Positions 36,497 through 44,897 of a stretch of DNA of 64,000 nt are shown piece by piece. Location: positions 4,900,501 through 4,964,500 of the forward strand of contig NZ_CP091110.1 of the NCBI RefSeq assembly GCF_021560175.1, read 5' to 3'. Numbering within the stretch: position 1 is the stretch's first letter; the number at the start of each line of letters is the position of its first letter. Under the pieces are notes generated by a model, which was not told where the DNA came from, made no database searches, and saw only the letters and a list, made by a program, of their open reading frames with translations. This stretch comes from Neobacillus drentensis (lineage in GTDB: Bacteria > Bacillota > Bacilli > Bacillales > Cytobacillaceae). A program made the translations under genes and the position numbers.

Positions 36497-36967
36497 TCTC
36501 TTTTTAAGCTGCTGGATATAGTTAATGCATTCCCCGATTACTTGATCTTTCATGATAAAGCTGTACTCATCTGCAAAGCGAAGCTTCAATATATCCCCTT
36601 CGACCGCAACGGGTCCATTTGTTTCATAATAGACATTCGTTTGCTCAACTCTATCCACCATTCCCCAAAAAACAGCTTTCACGAAAGCCCCTCCTGTGTC
36701 ATTCACTTTATATTCAGCAATCGATTGAAGGTCACCGAGAATCGCACCAGTCTCTTCGAAGGTCTCTCTTCTTGCCGCCTCTTCAAGGGTTTCTCCATTT
36801 TCTACTTTCCCACCAGGAAATTCCAAGCCTCGCATTTTATGATTGGTTAAAAACCAGGTATTTTCAAATTGACAAATCACCAAAACATGCTTAGGCTTCA
36901 TATTAAAGACATTATGACCAAATCGAAGTTCAACCGTATTTCCGTTGCAATCGAAAAACTTTTTCAT
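36488..36967 (-). CDS. ytkD: Nudix hydrolase YtkD (8-oxo-dGTP / nucleoside triphosphate)
   Basis: 159 aa from the ATG at 36967 (GGGGCGG upstream), matching B. subtilis YtkD (158 aa). The longer frame runs through a terminator. Nudix box GGKVENGETLEEAARRETFEETG near residues 65-87. The family member removes pyrophosphate from 8-oxo-dGTP (antimutator), and RNA pyrophosphohydrolase activity has been reported for B. subtilis. Own promoter between the upstream terminator and the start. Confidence 0.88.
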   Translation of the reverse strand: MKKFFDCNGNTVELRFGHNVFNMKPKHVLVICQFENTWFLTNHKMRGLEFPGGKVENGETLEEAARRETFEETGAILGDLQSIAEYKVNDTGGAFVKAVFWGMVDRVEQTNVYYETNGPVAVEGDILKLRFADEYSFIMKDQVIGECINYIQQLKKRRK

Positions 36968-37010
36968 TCTATATCCGCCCCATATATTCTTTAATGATAT
37001 AATTATATAG

Positions 37011-37046
37011 AAAAAAGGAGAATCCTTAAACTTTTGGATTCTCCTC
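37011..37046 (-). terminator. Terminator upstream of ytkD, ending the 37053-37376 gene
   Basis: GGAGAATCC-AAAAGTTTAA-GGATTCTCC then TTTTTTC on the minus strand. Confidence 0.85.
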
Positions 37047-37052
37047 ACAGGA

Positions 37053-37376
37053 TTACTGATTCTTAGGTAAAATGTTCATGCTTTCAATATGGTTTTTTGC
37101 CTCTTGGTCACCGAGTTGATACAGCATCCCATAAACCTGTTGGATCGTACTATCGTACTGGTCATTTTCCCTGTCATAATGGTATTGAACAAAAGGGACG
37201 TGGGCTCTAAAGAAGTTCTTCCACTCTGTCGAATAGTTTTGATTAAACAGCTCTCTCAGCTGTGTAATTTCTTCATCAGTTGCTTGAATTTTATAGCTCC
37301 ACGTAGAATCCGAAGCAGTACTTAGTATTTGACCGGTTCCTACATCAATATAGTAGGTTTTCTTCTGTTCGTTCAT
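37053..37376 (-). CDS. Conserved hypothetical protein, 107 aa
   Basis: I do not recognise a family. The sequence begins MNEQKKTYYIDVGTGQILST, continues with a helical charged middle (TDEEITQLRELFNQNYSTEW), and has HVPFVQYHYDRENDQYD. It is soluble, acidic, has no cysteine and no signal. The start is supported by AAAGGGG 8 nt upstream, and a terminator follows its stop, so it is a separate transcript. It lies in the ytkD-luxS area where B. subtilis has several small stress genes. Confidence 0.7.
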   Translation of the reverse strand: MNEQKKTYYIDVGTGQILSTASDSTWSYKIQATDEEITQLRELFNQNYSTEWKNFFRAHVPFVQYHYDRENDQYDSTIQQVYGMLYQLGDQEAKNHIESMNILPKNQ

Positions 37377-37538
37377 TACTTCAACCCCTTTTACTGTTTA
37401 GTAATCTACAAACAGAGAAATTTTATTCTTTTTTCACATTTCGACTCATTTTTTAGTGAAGTATCCTATATAATAAACATACAACCAAGAAAACAGATTT
37501 TTCAGTTAATTCACCCTTGAAAGGCAGGGATGAATTTA

Positions 37539-37567
37539 TTGATTTATGGGTATTCAATAAGTATAAT
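37539..37567 (+). promoter_or_regulatory. Promoter of the 37605 gene
   Basis: TTGATT, 17 nt, TATAAT. Confidence 0.6.
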
Positions 37568-37604
37568 GTTTTAAAATTAAAAGACTTTAGCAGGAGGTGG
37601 AAAA

Positions 37605-37862
37605 ATGAAATTAGTCGATGAATTATATGCGATGTATCGAAACAAATTAACCGGTGATGAAGAAGACATTGATATGTTGACATTCGCTTTTTTAGAAGAG
37701 ATGTCACACGAAGATTTGCTGGCATTAATTCAAGAGATGGATAAACAAGAACTTTATGATTTAATGGGTCTCTATCTGATTGAAAGCTTAAAAGGAAAGT
37801 TTGCTCAAGAAGAGTACGGACAGCATCGTACACATACTTATTATCCTAGGAATATACATTGA
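37605..37862 (+). CDS. Small acidic protein, DUF6154-like
   Basis: 85 aa. MKLVDELYAMYRNKLTGDEEDIDMLTFAFLEEMSHEDLLALIQEMDKQELYDLMGLYLIESLKGKF is helical and acidic; similar small proteins in Bacillus carry the DUF6154 label, which I recall rather than verify. AGGAGGTGG precedes the ATG by 6 nt. It has its own promoter and terminator. No functional information; the pattern of short leucine-rich helices suggests a protein-protein adaptor. Confidence 0.75.
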   Translation: MKLVDELYAMYRNKLTGDEEDIDMLTFAFLEEMSHEDLLALIQEMDKQELYDLMGLYLIESLKGKFAQEEYGQHRTHTYYPRNIH

Positions 37863-37880
37863 TTTTACATAACACCTGAC

Positions 37881-37912
37881 ACCCGGGAGCGGAAGCGCTT
37901 CCTTTTTTGTTG
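37881..37912 (+). terminator. Terminator after the DUF6154-like gene
   Basis: GGGAGCG ... CGCTTCC stem followed by TTTTTTG. Confidence 0.8.
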
Positions 37913-37971
37913 GATTTTTTTAAAAAATGTCCTCATTTTCATGGTACAATGGGAAGGAAGGAGGAGTAAAA

Positions 37972-38142
37972 ATGTATACGGTTTTGGTTTTGGGGATTAT
38001 AATTGTAATTGTTGTTTTAGTGCTGGCAGTTACCACTACTTCTAAAGCATACACATATAAACATACGGTAGATTCATTGGAAAACAATCCTTATGTAGAG
38101 CAGGATGAGGTAAATAAACAAGAGGATGAACATAAAGCATAA
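37972..38142 (+). CDS. ytzI: YtzI-like single-pass membrane protein
   Basis: 56 aa from the ATG at 37972 (AAGGAGGAG upstream). One hydrophobic helix (VLVLGIIIVIVVLVLAVTT, residues 4-22) then a charged tail KHTVDSLENNPYVEQDE. Fits the small YtzI family of Bacillus. Function unknown. Convergent to luxS, as near luxS in related genomes. Confidence 0.72.
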   Translation: MYTVLVLGIIIVIVVLVLAVTTTSKAYTYKHTVDSLENNPYVEQDEVNKQEDEHKA

Positions 38143-38177
38143 AAAATTCCTATTCGCAGTTGAATAGGAATTTTTTT
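38141..38177. terminator. Bidirectional terminator between ytzI and luxS
   Basis: AAAAAATTCCTATTC ... GAATAGGAATTTTTTT. Confidence 0.9.
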
Positions 38178-38183
38178 ATGCAA

Positions 38184-38657
38184 TTAAGCAAAGACCTGTT
38201 TTAAGTCTTCTTTACTGTGTTCAAGCCAAAAACGCATTAATCGTTTGGCACCTTCTAAATCATGCAATTTAGCCTGGCCGCACTGTCGTTCATTTGCAGC
38301 AGGAATTTCGACAATTTCAACTGCATCCTTCATCGTATCTTCCAATAAGTCGATGATTTCCTCCACTGTTGGTTCCCCGCTAACCACCAAATAATAGCCT
38401 GTTTGGCAGCCCATTGGCGAAATATCAATGATATCAAAATGGTCATACTTTTCGGAATGTTTACGAATATTAAAGGCAAGTAAATGCTCTAACGTATGGA
38501 TGGCATCTGGTTTCATTGCCTGTTTATTTGGCTGACAAAAACGGATATCATATTTATTAACAACGCCGTCACTTCCCACTTTATGAACACCGCAATGTCT
38601 AACATATGGGGCTTTAACAGCATTATGGTCTAAGTCAAAACTTTCTACTGAAGGCAT
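38184..38657 (-). CDS. luxS: S-ribosylhomocysteine lyase LuxS
   Basis: 157 aa from the ATG at 38657, with AAAGGAG 8 nt upstream; the GTG at 38666 would abut that site. Metal ligands H54 and H58 in HTLEH and Cys in [10 protein letters not shown] are present. It cleaves S-ribosylhomocysteine to homocysteine and DPD, the precursor of autoinducer-2, recycling the product of SAM-dependent methylation. Single gene with terminator; an intergenic repeat lies just upstream. Confidence 0.97.
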   Translation of the reverse strand: MPSVESFDLDHNAVKAPYVRHCGVHKVGSDGVVNKYDIRFCQPNKQAMKPDAIHTLEHLLAFNIRKHSEKYDHFDIIDISPMGCQTGYYLVVSGEPTVEEIIDLLEDTMKDAVEIVEIPAANERQCGQAKLHDLEGAKRLMRFWLEHSKEDLKQVFA

Positions 38658-38681
38658 GTTATTCACTCCTTTTATAATGAG

Positions 38682-38830
38682 AATTGTCCAGCTCCAGCAC
38701 CCTAGCGGCTAGTGTCCTTCGCACTCCGCCCTACGATAAGTCAACATCGAATCGCTTTCGCTCTTCGTGTTTCCTTTATCTCAGTTGGAGCACTCCAGGC
38801 CATACGCCGCTGACCAGGGCGCTTGCGCTT
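38682..38830. repeat. Intergenic repeat, family 2 copy D
   Basis: Begins AATTGTCCAGCTCCAGC and ends GACCAGGGCGCTTGCGC. These ends are the reverse complement of the ends of copy C at 26519-26640, while the inner sequence differs. No coding capacity. Confidence 0.75.
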
Positions 38831-38956
38831 TTCCTTTAATCATACAATAAAATCCGACCTTTTTCATCACCTTTATAACAATTAACAATTTAGACGATAA
38901 TTACTATATATGGTATGTTGTATGTATGATTCCTGTATTTAAAAAGGAGAAAATGT

Positions 38957-39184
38957 ATGCTTAAAAAAATCTTTATAATGCTAATCCGTTTTTATCAAGT
39001 GGTCATATCACCAATCAAACCGCCTTCATGCCGATTCTATCCAACATGTTCCCAATATGGATTAGAAGCCATTCAACGCTATGGAGCAATAAAAGGCGGC
39101 TGGCTGACCATTAAGCGGATCTCAAAATGCCATCCCTTTCATCCAGGGGGCGTTGATCCTGTTCCGGAAAAAAAACAGCACTAG
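38957..39184 (+). CDS. yidD: Membrane protein insertion efficiency factor YidD
   Basis: 75 aa. Carries the family core [22 protein letters not shown] with its three cysteines (counting the later [10 protein letters not shown]), and an N-terminal amphipathic helix ([17 protein letters not shown]). YidD helps the YidC insertase place proteins in the membrane. B. subtilis counterpart ytjA is also next to luxS. AAAAAGGAG upstream of the ATG. Confidence 0.93.
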   Translation: MLKKIFIMLIRFYQVVISPIKPPSCRFYPTCSQYGLEAIQRYGAIKGGWLTIKRISKCHPFHPGGVDPVPEKKQH

Positions 39185-39186
39185 TT

Positions 39187-39759
39187 CTAGTTCTTATAAC
39201 CGTCTACAATTAAATCCAGCTTGCCTGTTTTAGGATCAATCACTAAACCGTGAACAGGAACATCGTTAGGCAATAATGGATGATTTTTAATCATATCCAC
39301 ACTGTGCTTGACGCTGTCGGTTACACTTTCAAACCCTTGCAGCCACTGCTTTATATCAATTCCAGAATATGTAAGAGTACTTAGTGTTTCTTCCGAAATC
39401 CCTCTTTCTTTCATATTCTCAATCACCGGTTCCGCCTTCATCCCGCTCATACCACAATCGTAATGGGCAACTACTAAAACTTCCTGCGCTTTTAGTTGAT
39501 ATAAAGCAACTAAAATACTGCGCATGACACTTCCAAACGGATGTGACACTAGTGCTCCAGCATCCTTAATAATCTTGGCATCCCCATTTCCCAAATTTAA
39601 CGCTTTAGGCAAAAGCTCTAATAGTCTGGTATCCATACAAGTAAGGATGACCATCTTTTTGTTGGGAAATTTAGTTGTTTCATACTTCTCGTATTCATGG
39701 TTCTCTACAAATTTCTGATTGAAGTCTAAAATATCGTTTAATATTGATGAATTGTTCAT
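39187..39759 (-). CDS. ytiB: Beta-class carbonic anhydrase (YtiB)
   Basis: 190 aa. Zinc ligands C41 (ILTCMDTRL, with D43), H99 and C102 (VVAHYDCGMSGM) are present. It interconverts CO2 and bicarbonate. The stop lies 2 nt from the stop of yidD (convergent). Start ATG 39759 with GAAAGGTGGG. Divergent from the zinc-binding lipoprotein gene across a region with a Zur-box-like site, so zinc control of both is possible. Confidence 0.9.
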   Translation of the reverse strand: MNNSSILNDILDFNQKFVENHEYEKYETTKFPNKKMVILTCMDTRLLELLPKALNLGNGDAKIIKDAGALVSHPFGSVMRSILVALYQLKAQEVLVVAHYDCGMSGMKAEPVIENMKERGISEETLSTLTYSGIDIKQWLQGFESVTDSVKHSVDMIKNHPLLPNDVPVHGLVIDPKTGKLDLIVDGYKN

Positions 39760-39916
39760 CTAAATCCCACCTTTCATATTAAGCATACATAATATGCCTT
39801 GTAAGAAACAAATATTATACTTGCAATCAGACTATTTTTTTTGTAAGATACTATTGGAAATCGGAATCGTTCCGTATTATACATTTCTATTCAGAATTCT
39901 AAAAATTTTTAAATAA

Positions 39917-39939
39917 TAAATCGTAATAAATCCGATTTA
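39917..39939. promoter_or_regulatory. Zur-box-like operator between ytiB and znuA-like gene
   Basis: Inverted repeat TAAATCGTAAT ... CCGATTTA over 23 bp, close to the B. subtilis Zur consensus (TAAATCGTAAT-N-ATTACGATTTA). It lies 23 bp before the lipoprotein start. A second small palindrome, CGGAATCGTTCCG, is at about 39859-39871. Confidence 0.75.
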
Positions 39940-39961
39940 ATATATTATTGAAGGAGTAACT

Positions 39962-40894
39962 ATGAAAAAAATCATTCTGATTCTCTCTTTTTTATTGCCA
40001 ATAAGCCTCATCCTGTCTGGCTGTACAAATGGAACTAATCAATCGAAAGAAAAGAAAGATCATTTAACCATCTATACAACTGTTTTTCCATTGCAATATT
40101 TTTCAGAAAGAATCGGCGGAAAATATGTAACTGCAAAAACCATCTATCCTCCTGGGGCGGATGAGCATACCTATGAACCATCTCAAAAGGATATGATGAA
40201 TTTAGCTGATTCAGACTTATTTTTCTATATTGGGCTCGGCTTAGAAGGTTTTGTGGAAAAAGCAAAAGACACTTTAAAAAGTGAAAATGTTAAGCTAGTA
40301 GCGACCGCCGCTCACCTTAAGCTGCCAAAGGACCCCCACTCGGGTAAAAGAGAAGAGCTCGGAACTAATAATGTAAATCCCCATGTTTGGTTAGATCCGG
40401 TTTATTGTAAAGAAATGGCCGCTGTCATTCGTGATCAATTCGTTAGTAAAATGCCGCAAAACAAAGAACTTTTCAATAAAAATTATGATAAACTTGCTGC
40501 TGACCTTGATCATTTAAATACTCAATATGATCAGACCATTTCAAATGCGAAACACAAAAAAATCATGGTCACACATGCGGCCTTTGGCTATTGGGAAAGC
40601 CGTTACGGCCTTGAACAAATTAGTATTTCAGGCCTATCTACAACCAATGAGCCAACGCAAAAAGAACTTGAAAATATCATATCGATCGCTGAGCACGAGG
40701 GTATACACTATATTCTTTTTGAACAAAATGTTCAGTCAAACCTTGGTAAGGTTGTCCAAAAGGAAATGGGAGCTAAAGCCCTCCATATTCACAATTTAGC
40801 CGTCCTCTCTAAAGAAAATCTTAAAAATAAAGAAACCTACTTTACACTCATGGATACGAACCTAAAAACATTGGAAACAGCTTTAAACAATTAA
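39962..40894 (+). CDS. znuA: Zinc ABC transporter substrate-binding lipoprotein (ZnuA/AdcA family)
   Basis: 310 aa. Lipobox with Cys21 (LILSGC). Cluster A-I metal-binding protein: TTVFPLQYFSERIGG, GADEHTYEPSQKD, NPHVWLDP, THAAFGYWESRYGL and FEQNVQSN, whose His/Glu positions bind the metal. The His-rich loop of many ZnuA proteins is reduced. No ATPase or permease gene is adjacent, so it must serve a transporter encoded elsewhere. A Zur-like box upstream points to induction under zinc shortage. Gene symbol by family; adcA or zinT-type names are alternatives. Confidence 0.82.
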   Translation: MKKIILILSFLLPISLILSGCTNGTNQSKEKKDHLTIYTTVFPLQYFSERIGGKYVTAKTIYPPGADEHTYEPSQKDMMNLADSDLFFYIGLGLEGFVEKAKDTLKSENVKLVATAAHLKLPKDPHSGKREELGTNNVNPHVWLDPVYCKEMAAVIRDQFVSKMPQNKELFNKNYDKLAADLDHLNTQYDQTISNAKHKKIMVTHAAFGYWESRYGLEQISISGLSTTNEPTQKELENIISIAEHEGIHYILFEQNVQSNLGKVVQKEMGAKALHIHNLAVLSKENLKNKETYFTLMDTNLKTLETALNN

Positions 40895-40897
40895 CAT

Positions 40898-40931
40898 TCG
40901 ACCTCCTGATTCTTTGGGAGGTCTTTTATTA
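40898..40931 (+). terminator. Terminator of the zinc lipoprotein gene
   Basis: GACCTCC ... GGGAGGTC then TTTTATT. Confidence 0.85.
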
Positions 40932-41171
40932 TGTGTTTAAGGTATTGTTGATTTTTAGCATGTTGATTGGAGCGGAAGGCGGCGAAGACTCCTCGAAAAT
41001 GCTATCGCATTTCCTTCGTGCGTGGGCGGATTCGAGGATGAAAATTCAAAGTCCTGCGGGAGTACGGGTCAGGGGAGACCCCACAGGCGCAAGTGCGCCG
41101 AGGAGGCTCCCCGGCACGCCCGCGGAAAGCGAAGCCGCCTGGAGCGGAAATCAACATTCAAGATTAACACA
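40932..41171. repeat. Intergenic repeat, family 1 copy B (240 bp)
   Basis: Near-identical partner of 33511-33751. Differs in the loop of the inner hairpin (GGCGCAAGTGCGCC instead of GGCGCTTAAGCGCC) and a few single bases. It lies directly after a terminator and before the quinol oxidase genes. Confidence 0.88.
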
Positions 41172-41275
41172 GCCATTATTTTTTAAAATTTATCTTTTCT
41201 TTGGAAATAATTACATAGGAATCTCTTACCTGTAAACAATAAACACATACGTGTCTAAAGAGAAGGGAGATCCAT

Positions 41276-42637
41276 ATGAGTGATTTAGTAATTGCAAGGA
41301 GTTTATTTGGAACAACAATGGGTTTTCATATTATTTTTGCAACCATTGGCGTTGGGCTGCCTTTCATGATTTTAACAGCAGAGCTCCTCTATCAAAAAAC
41401 AAAGGATATCGAGTATGTTGTCATGGCTAAAAGATGGACAAAAGCCTTTGCTGTCCTATTAGGAGTGGGAATACCGACAGGTACCATTGCAGGAACCCAA
41501 TTATCCTTGCTTTGGCCTGGATTCATGAAAGTTATTGGAATTGTTATGGCCCTTCCCTTTCAAATTGAGATTTATGCTTTTTTTATTGAGGCTTTATTTA
41601 TGTCCATCTACGTTTATGCAGCTGAACGAATTGCCCCATGGATGAGGATTGCAAGTTTAGTCCTTGTGGCAATTGGTGCGATGGGTTCTGCCGTGTTAAT
41701 CACAAATGTTCATGCATTCGAGGGGACACCCGCTGGCTTTAGGGTTGTGGATGGTAAAATAGTCGATGTTCATCCATGGGTTGCATTCTTTAATCCAAGC
41801 TTTTTTATCAATGCCGGTCATGTCGCATTTTCAGCCTATACAACCGGAGCTTTTGTCATCGCGACTGTTTCTGCCTATAAAATGCTTAAATCCGATTCCT
41901 CCTCAAGAGTATTTCGATTTCATCGAAAAGCGCTAATGTTAAGCCTTGTAATCGGGGGAATCTTTTCATTATTAACGGCCCTAAACGGACATGAAACCGC
42001 ACAAAGCCTTCATAAATATCAGCCTGAAAAACTTGCGGCTGCAGAAGGGTTATTTGAAACCCAATCCCATGCTCCACTAGCAATTGGCGGATTTACTGAC
42101 CGAGAAACAGAAAAGGTCAAGTGGGGAATTGAAGTTCCTTGGGCACTAAGTTTTTTGGCCGGTAATTCTTTTGATACCGTTGTAAAAGGCCTAAATGATT
42201 TTCCAGAAGATGAATGGCCGCCGTTGTTTATCCATACCCTATTTAACGGAATGGTTGGGATTGGCTCATTACTTATTCTCATCGCGTTTTTAGGGATCTT
42301 TTGGAAAAAGGTATTCAAAAAAGAGCATTTACCGAAATGGTTAATGTGGTTGTATGTAGCTTCTGGGCCACTTGCTGTTCTAAGTATTGAATTCGGTTGG
42401 ATTTTTGCCTGCACAGGAAGGCAGCCTTGGACGATTTATCGAGTCCTATCCACAAAAGATTCGGTGACGACTGCCACAAACCTGGGAGTACTATTTATAT
42501 TGTTTACTGCCGTCTATATCATCCTAGCCTTATCAGTCATCTTTGTCCTGCGTTATTATTTCAAGAAAAATAAGGTAGAGGATGATCTAAATCGGGCAGA
42601 GCAAAAAGGAGTTCCACTGTTTAGTTCAAATTCATAA
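41276..42637 (+). CDS. ythA: Cytochrome bd-type quinol oxidase subunit I (YthA)
   Basis: 453 aa, about 9 membrane helices. CydA family: axial His in TMGFHIIFATIGVGLPFM, quinol-oxidase signature GRQPWTIYRVL near residue 380, and NAGHVAFSAYTTGAFV. The Q loop is of the short type, like the CIO/YthA branch rather than E. coli CydA. It binds hemes and oxidises menaquinol with O2 in the cytoplasmic membrane. Operon with ythB, 15 nt apart. Confidence 0.9.
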   Translation: MSDLVIARSLFGTTMGFHIIFATIGVGLPFMILTAELLYQKTKDIEYVVMAKRWTKAFAVLLGVGIPTGTIAGTQLSLLWPGFMKVIGIVMALPFQIEIYAFFIEALFMSIYVYAAERIAPWMRIASLVLVAIGAMGSAVLITNVHAFEGTPAGFRVVDGKIVDVHPWVAFFNPSFFINAGHVAFSAYTTGAFVIATVSAYKMLKSDSSSRVFRFHRKALMLSLVIGGIFSLLTALNGHETAQSLHKYQPEKLAAAEGLFETQSHAPLAIGGFTDRETEKVKWGIEVPWALSFLAGNSFDTVVKGLNDFPEDEWPPLFIHTLFNGMVGIGSLLILIAFLGIFWKKVFKKEHLPKWLMWLYVASGPLAVLSIEFGWIFACTGRQPWTIYRVLSTKDSVTTATNLGVLFILFTAVYIILALSVIFVLRYYFKKNKVEDDLNRAEQKGVPLFSSNS

Positions 42638-42652
42638 GGAGGTGATCCTGCT

Positions 42653-43702
42653 ATGTTGAACGCCTATCTTGCCATAACAGTACTCTGGGGCTTTGTTTTT
42701 ATTTATGCAGTTATGGCTACAATGGATTTTGGTGCAGGGTTTTGGTCTATGGTTTATTTTAACCGAGAAAAAACGAAAGCGACCAATATTGCCAACCGTT
42801 ACCTTTCTCCTACATGGGAGGTGACCAATACCTTTATCGTGGCACTAGTAGTAGCCATTTATAGTATGTTTCCCTATGGGGCTTACACACTCGGAACCAT
42901 TCTGCTTATTCCTGGCAGTCTAATTTTATTACTATTATCAATCAGGAGTGCTTTTCTCGTTTTTTCTCATATCGCTGATGAATATAAAAAACCGCTAACC
43001 TATATATCCGGTATAACTGGGATTATCATTCCCGGATTACTTATTAGTGTTTTACCGATTACTCATGGGAAATATGTTGATTTTTCAACAGACAAGCAAA
43101 CGTTGGACTTAGCTGGACTTTTCACAAGTCCAAATGAATATGCCTTCTTTGGATTTGCCATAACAAGCACACTTTTTCTTTCCTCGCTTTTATTGGCGGA
43201 TTATTCAAAGACATCCGAGGAATATGAAGCCTATAACGTTTATCGGCGTGACGCCATAATTATTGGACCTATTTCCTTATTAATGGCTTTCCTCATTATG
43301 CTTACCCTAAAACAAGAAGCAGGGTGGATTTTCCATAAAATGATGAAAGACCTTCCTCTTCTCTTTCTATCACTAGGCTGTTTTCTTGTCGGGGGTATAG
43401 GTTTATTCTTTCCCTCTGGTAAGCAGAACATTAAAGGCCGACCAAGGGTTGCAGTAATAGCCATTACCGCTCAATATTTGGTGGCAAGTTACGTTTATGG
43501 AAAAGCTCATTTGCCCTATATCGTCTATCCTGAAGTAACGATCCATTCGGCTTTTACAGATCCTAATTCTTTCCGTGCCGTTTTTTTTAGTTATGTAGCT
43601 GGATTTGCTATCTTGTTTCCTGGCTTTATTTATTTTTGGAGCTTGTTTATGAATGATAAACGATACCTAAGACGGAGAAAGGTATCTGAATCCCGAAAAT
43701 AG
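42653..43702 (+). CDS. ythB: Cytochrome bd-type quinol oxidase subunit II (YthB)
   Basis: 349 aa, 8-9 membrane helices. CydB family: begins LNAYLAITVLWGFVFIYAVMATMDFGAGFWSMVYFNRE, in which the family's helix-1 DFGAG motif is visible. AAGGAGGTG before the ATG. Partner of YthA. No cydDC (assembly exporter) genes follow, consistent with a ythAB pair distinct from the cydABCD operon. Confidence 0.88.
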   Translation: MLNAYLAITVLWGFVFIYAVMATMDFGAGFWSMVYFNREKTKATNIANRYLSPTWEVTNTFIVALVVAIYSMFPYGAYTLGTILLIPGSLILLLLSIRSAFLVFSHIADEYKKPLTYISGITGIIIPGLLISVLPITHGKYVDFSTDKQTLDLAGLFTSPNEYAFFGFAITSTLFLSSLLLADYSKTSEEYEAYNVYRRDAIIIGPISLLMAFLIMLTLKQEAGWIFHKMMKDLPLLFLSLGCFLVGGIGLFFPSGKQNIKGRPRVAVIAITAQYLVASYVYGKAHLPYIVYPEVTIHSAFTDPNSFRAVFFSYVAGFAILFPGFIYFWSLFMNDKRYLRRRKVSESRK

Positions 43703-43744
43703 ATCGTGCGTCTCGTATCTATGTTGTTACCCATCCAGACAAAT

Positions 43745-43783
43745 AAAGGTGAACCAGGACATCCTGATTCACCTTGGTTATTT
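43745..43783. terminator. Bidirectional terminator between ythB and menC
   Basis: AAGGTGAACCAGGA ... TCCTGATTCACCTT. Confidence 0.88.
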
Positions 43784-43784
43784 T

Positions 43785-44891
43785 CTAAAATTGAAAAGTT
43801 CTCTTAGATAATAACTTTTCTTGCAGCCTTTTTTCATTTAGGCTGAACCCTATACCGGGTTCAGCTGGCACCTTAATATAGCCATTTTCTACCTGAACCT
43901 CCGGAAAAATGATATCTTCCTCCCAAAAGCGATTCGAAGCAGATATATCTCCTGGAATTGTAAAACCTGGCAATGATGCAAGGGCAATATTATGGGCCCG
44001 GGATATTCCAAACTCGATCATTCCCCCACACCAGACAGGAATATGCTTGGCCAGGCAGTAATCATGAATTTGCTTGGCTTCATATAGACCGCCTACCCTG
44101 CCTACTTTGATATTAATAACCTGACAACTGCCCAGCTCGATTGCCTTTTTAGCATCATCAAAACTAACAATACTCTCATCCAGACAAATCGGCGTTCTTA
44201 TTTCTTTTTGGAGGGCAGCATGTTCAATGATGTCATCTTGAGCAAGCGGCTGCTCAATCATAAGCAGATTCAATTCATCTAAAGCCTTTAGCCGATCAAT
44301 ATCCTTTAATGTATAGGAAGAATTAGCATCTGCCATAATTGGCAGTTGCGGATATTCCTTGCGGATCTCAGCTAAAAAAGAGTAATCTTGTTTGGGGTTA
44401 ATTTTCACTTTAATTCTCTGATACCCTTCTTCTACATACTGCTCGATTTGGTTAATGGCATTGGCAGGAGAATCAGTCGCAACAACCACACCTGACGCAA
44501 TTTTGGATTGGGTACCGTTAAGGATCATAGATAAGGGGGATGAATGTTGTTTTGCATATAAATCCCATAAGGCGGTTTCGATGGCCGCCTTCGCCATATG
44601 GTTTCTTCTAATCGATTTAAAAAGCTGTGCTGCCTCCTCTGGCCGCTCAATTGGATATTTTTTAAGCAATGGGATTAATATATCCGTAATCATATGTAAA
44701 CATGTTGTAACGGTCTCTTCAGTATACCAGGGGGTTGAAAAGGCCACCCCCTCGCCCAGCCCTGTGCAGCCGTCATGGTCGGTAATCTTTACAATGATTC
44801 CTTCACGGTGAGTGACGCTACCTAAGTGTGTGATAAAGGGGGATTTTAAGGGCATTTGAATAATATAGAGCTCCACATGAGCGATTTTCAT
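43785..44891 (-). CDS. menC: o-Succinylbenzoate synthase
   Basis: 368 aa, enolase superfamily. Catalytic lysines in RIKVKINP (KxK) near residue 165 and later INIKVGRVGG; metal ligands in MADANSSY, LMIEQPLA and CLDESI. It dehydrates SHCHC to o-succinylbenzoate in menaquinone synthesis. It lies 6 nt after menE. Confidence 0.95.
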   Translation of the reverse strand: MKIAHVELYIIQMPLKSPFITHLGSVTHREGIIVKITDHDGCTGLGEGVAFSTPWYTEETVTTCLHMITDILIPLLKKYPIERPEEAAQLFKSIRRNHMAKAAIETALWDLYAKQHSSPLSMILNGTQSKIASGVVVATDSPANAINQIEQYVEEGYQRIKVKINPKQDYSFLAEIRKEYPQLPIMADANSSYTLKDIDRLKALDELNLLMIEQPLAQDDIIEHAALQKEIRTPICLDESIVSFDDAKKAIELGSCQVINIKVGRVGGLYEAKQIHDYCLAKHIPVWCGGMIEFGISRAHNIALASLPGFTIPGDISASNRFWEEDIIFPEVQVENGYIKVPAEPGIGFSLNEKRLQEKLLSKRTFQF

Positions 44892-44897
44892 TTTCCC

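Noticed and set aside
37453..37833. 126-aa minus-strand frame over the DUF6154-like gene
   Set aside because: Antisense shadow; the plus-strand gene has a promoter, ribosome site and terminator.
38682..38830. Remnant of an insertion sequence
   Set aside because: No transposase-like codons; better explained as the non-coding repeat family shared with 26519-26640.
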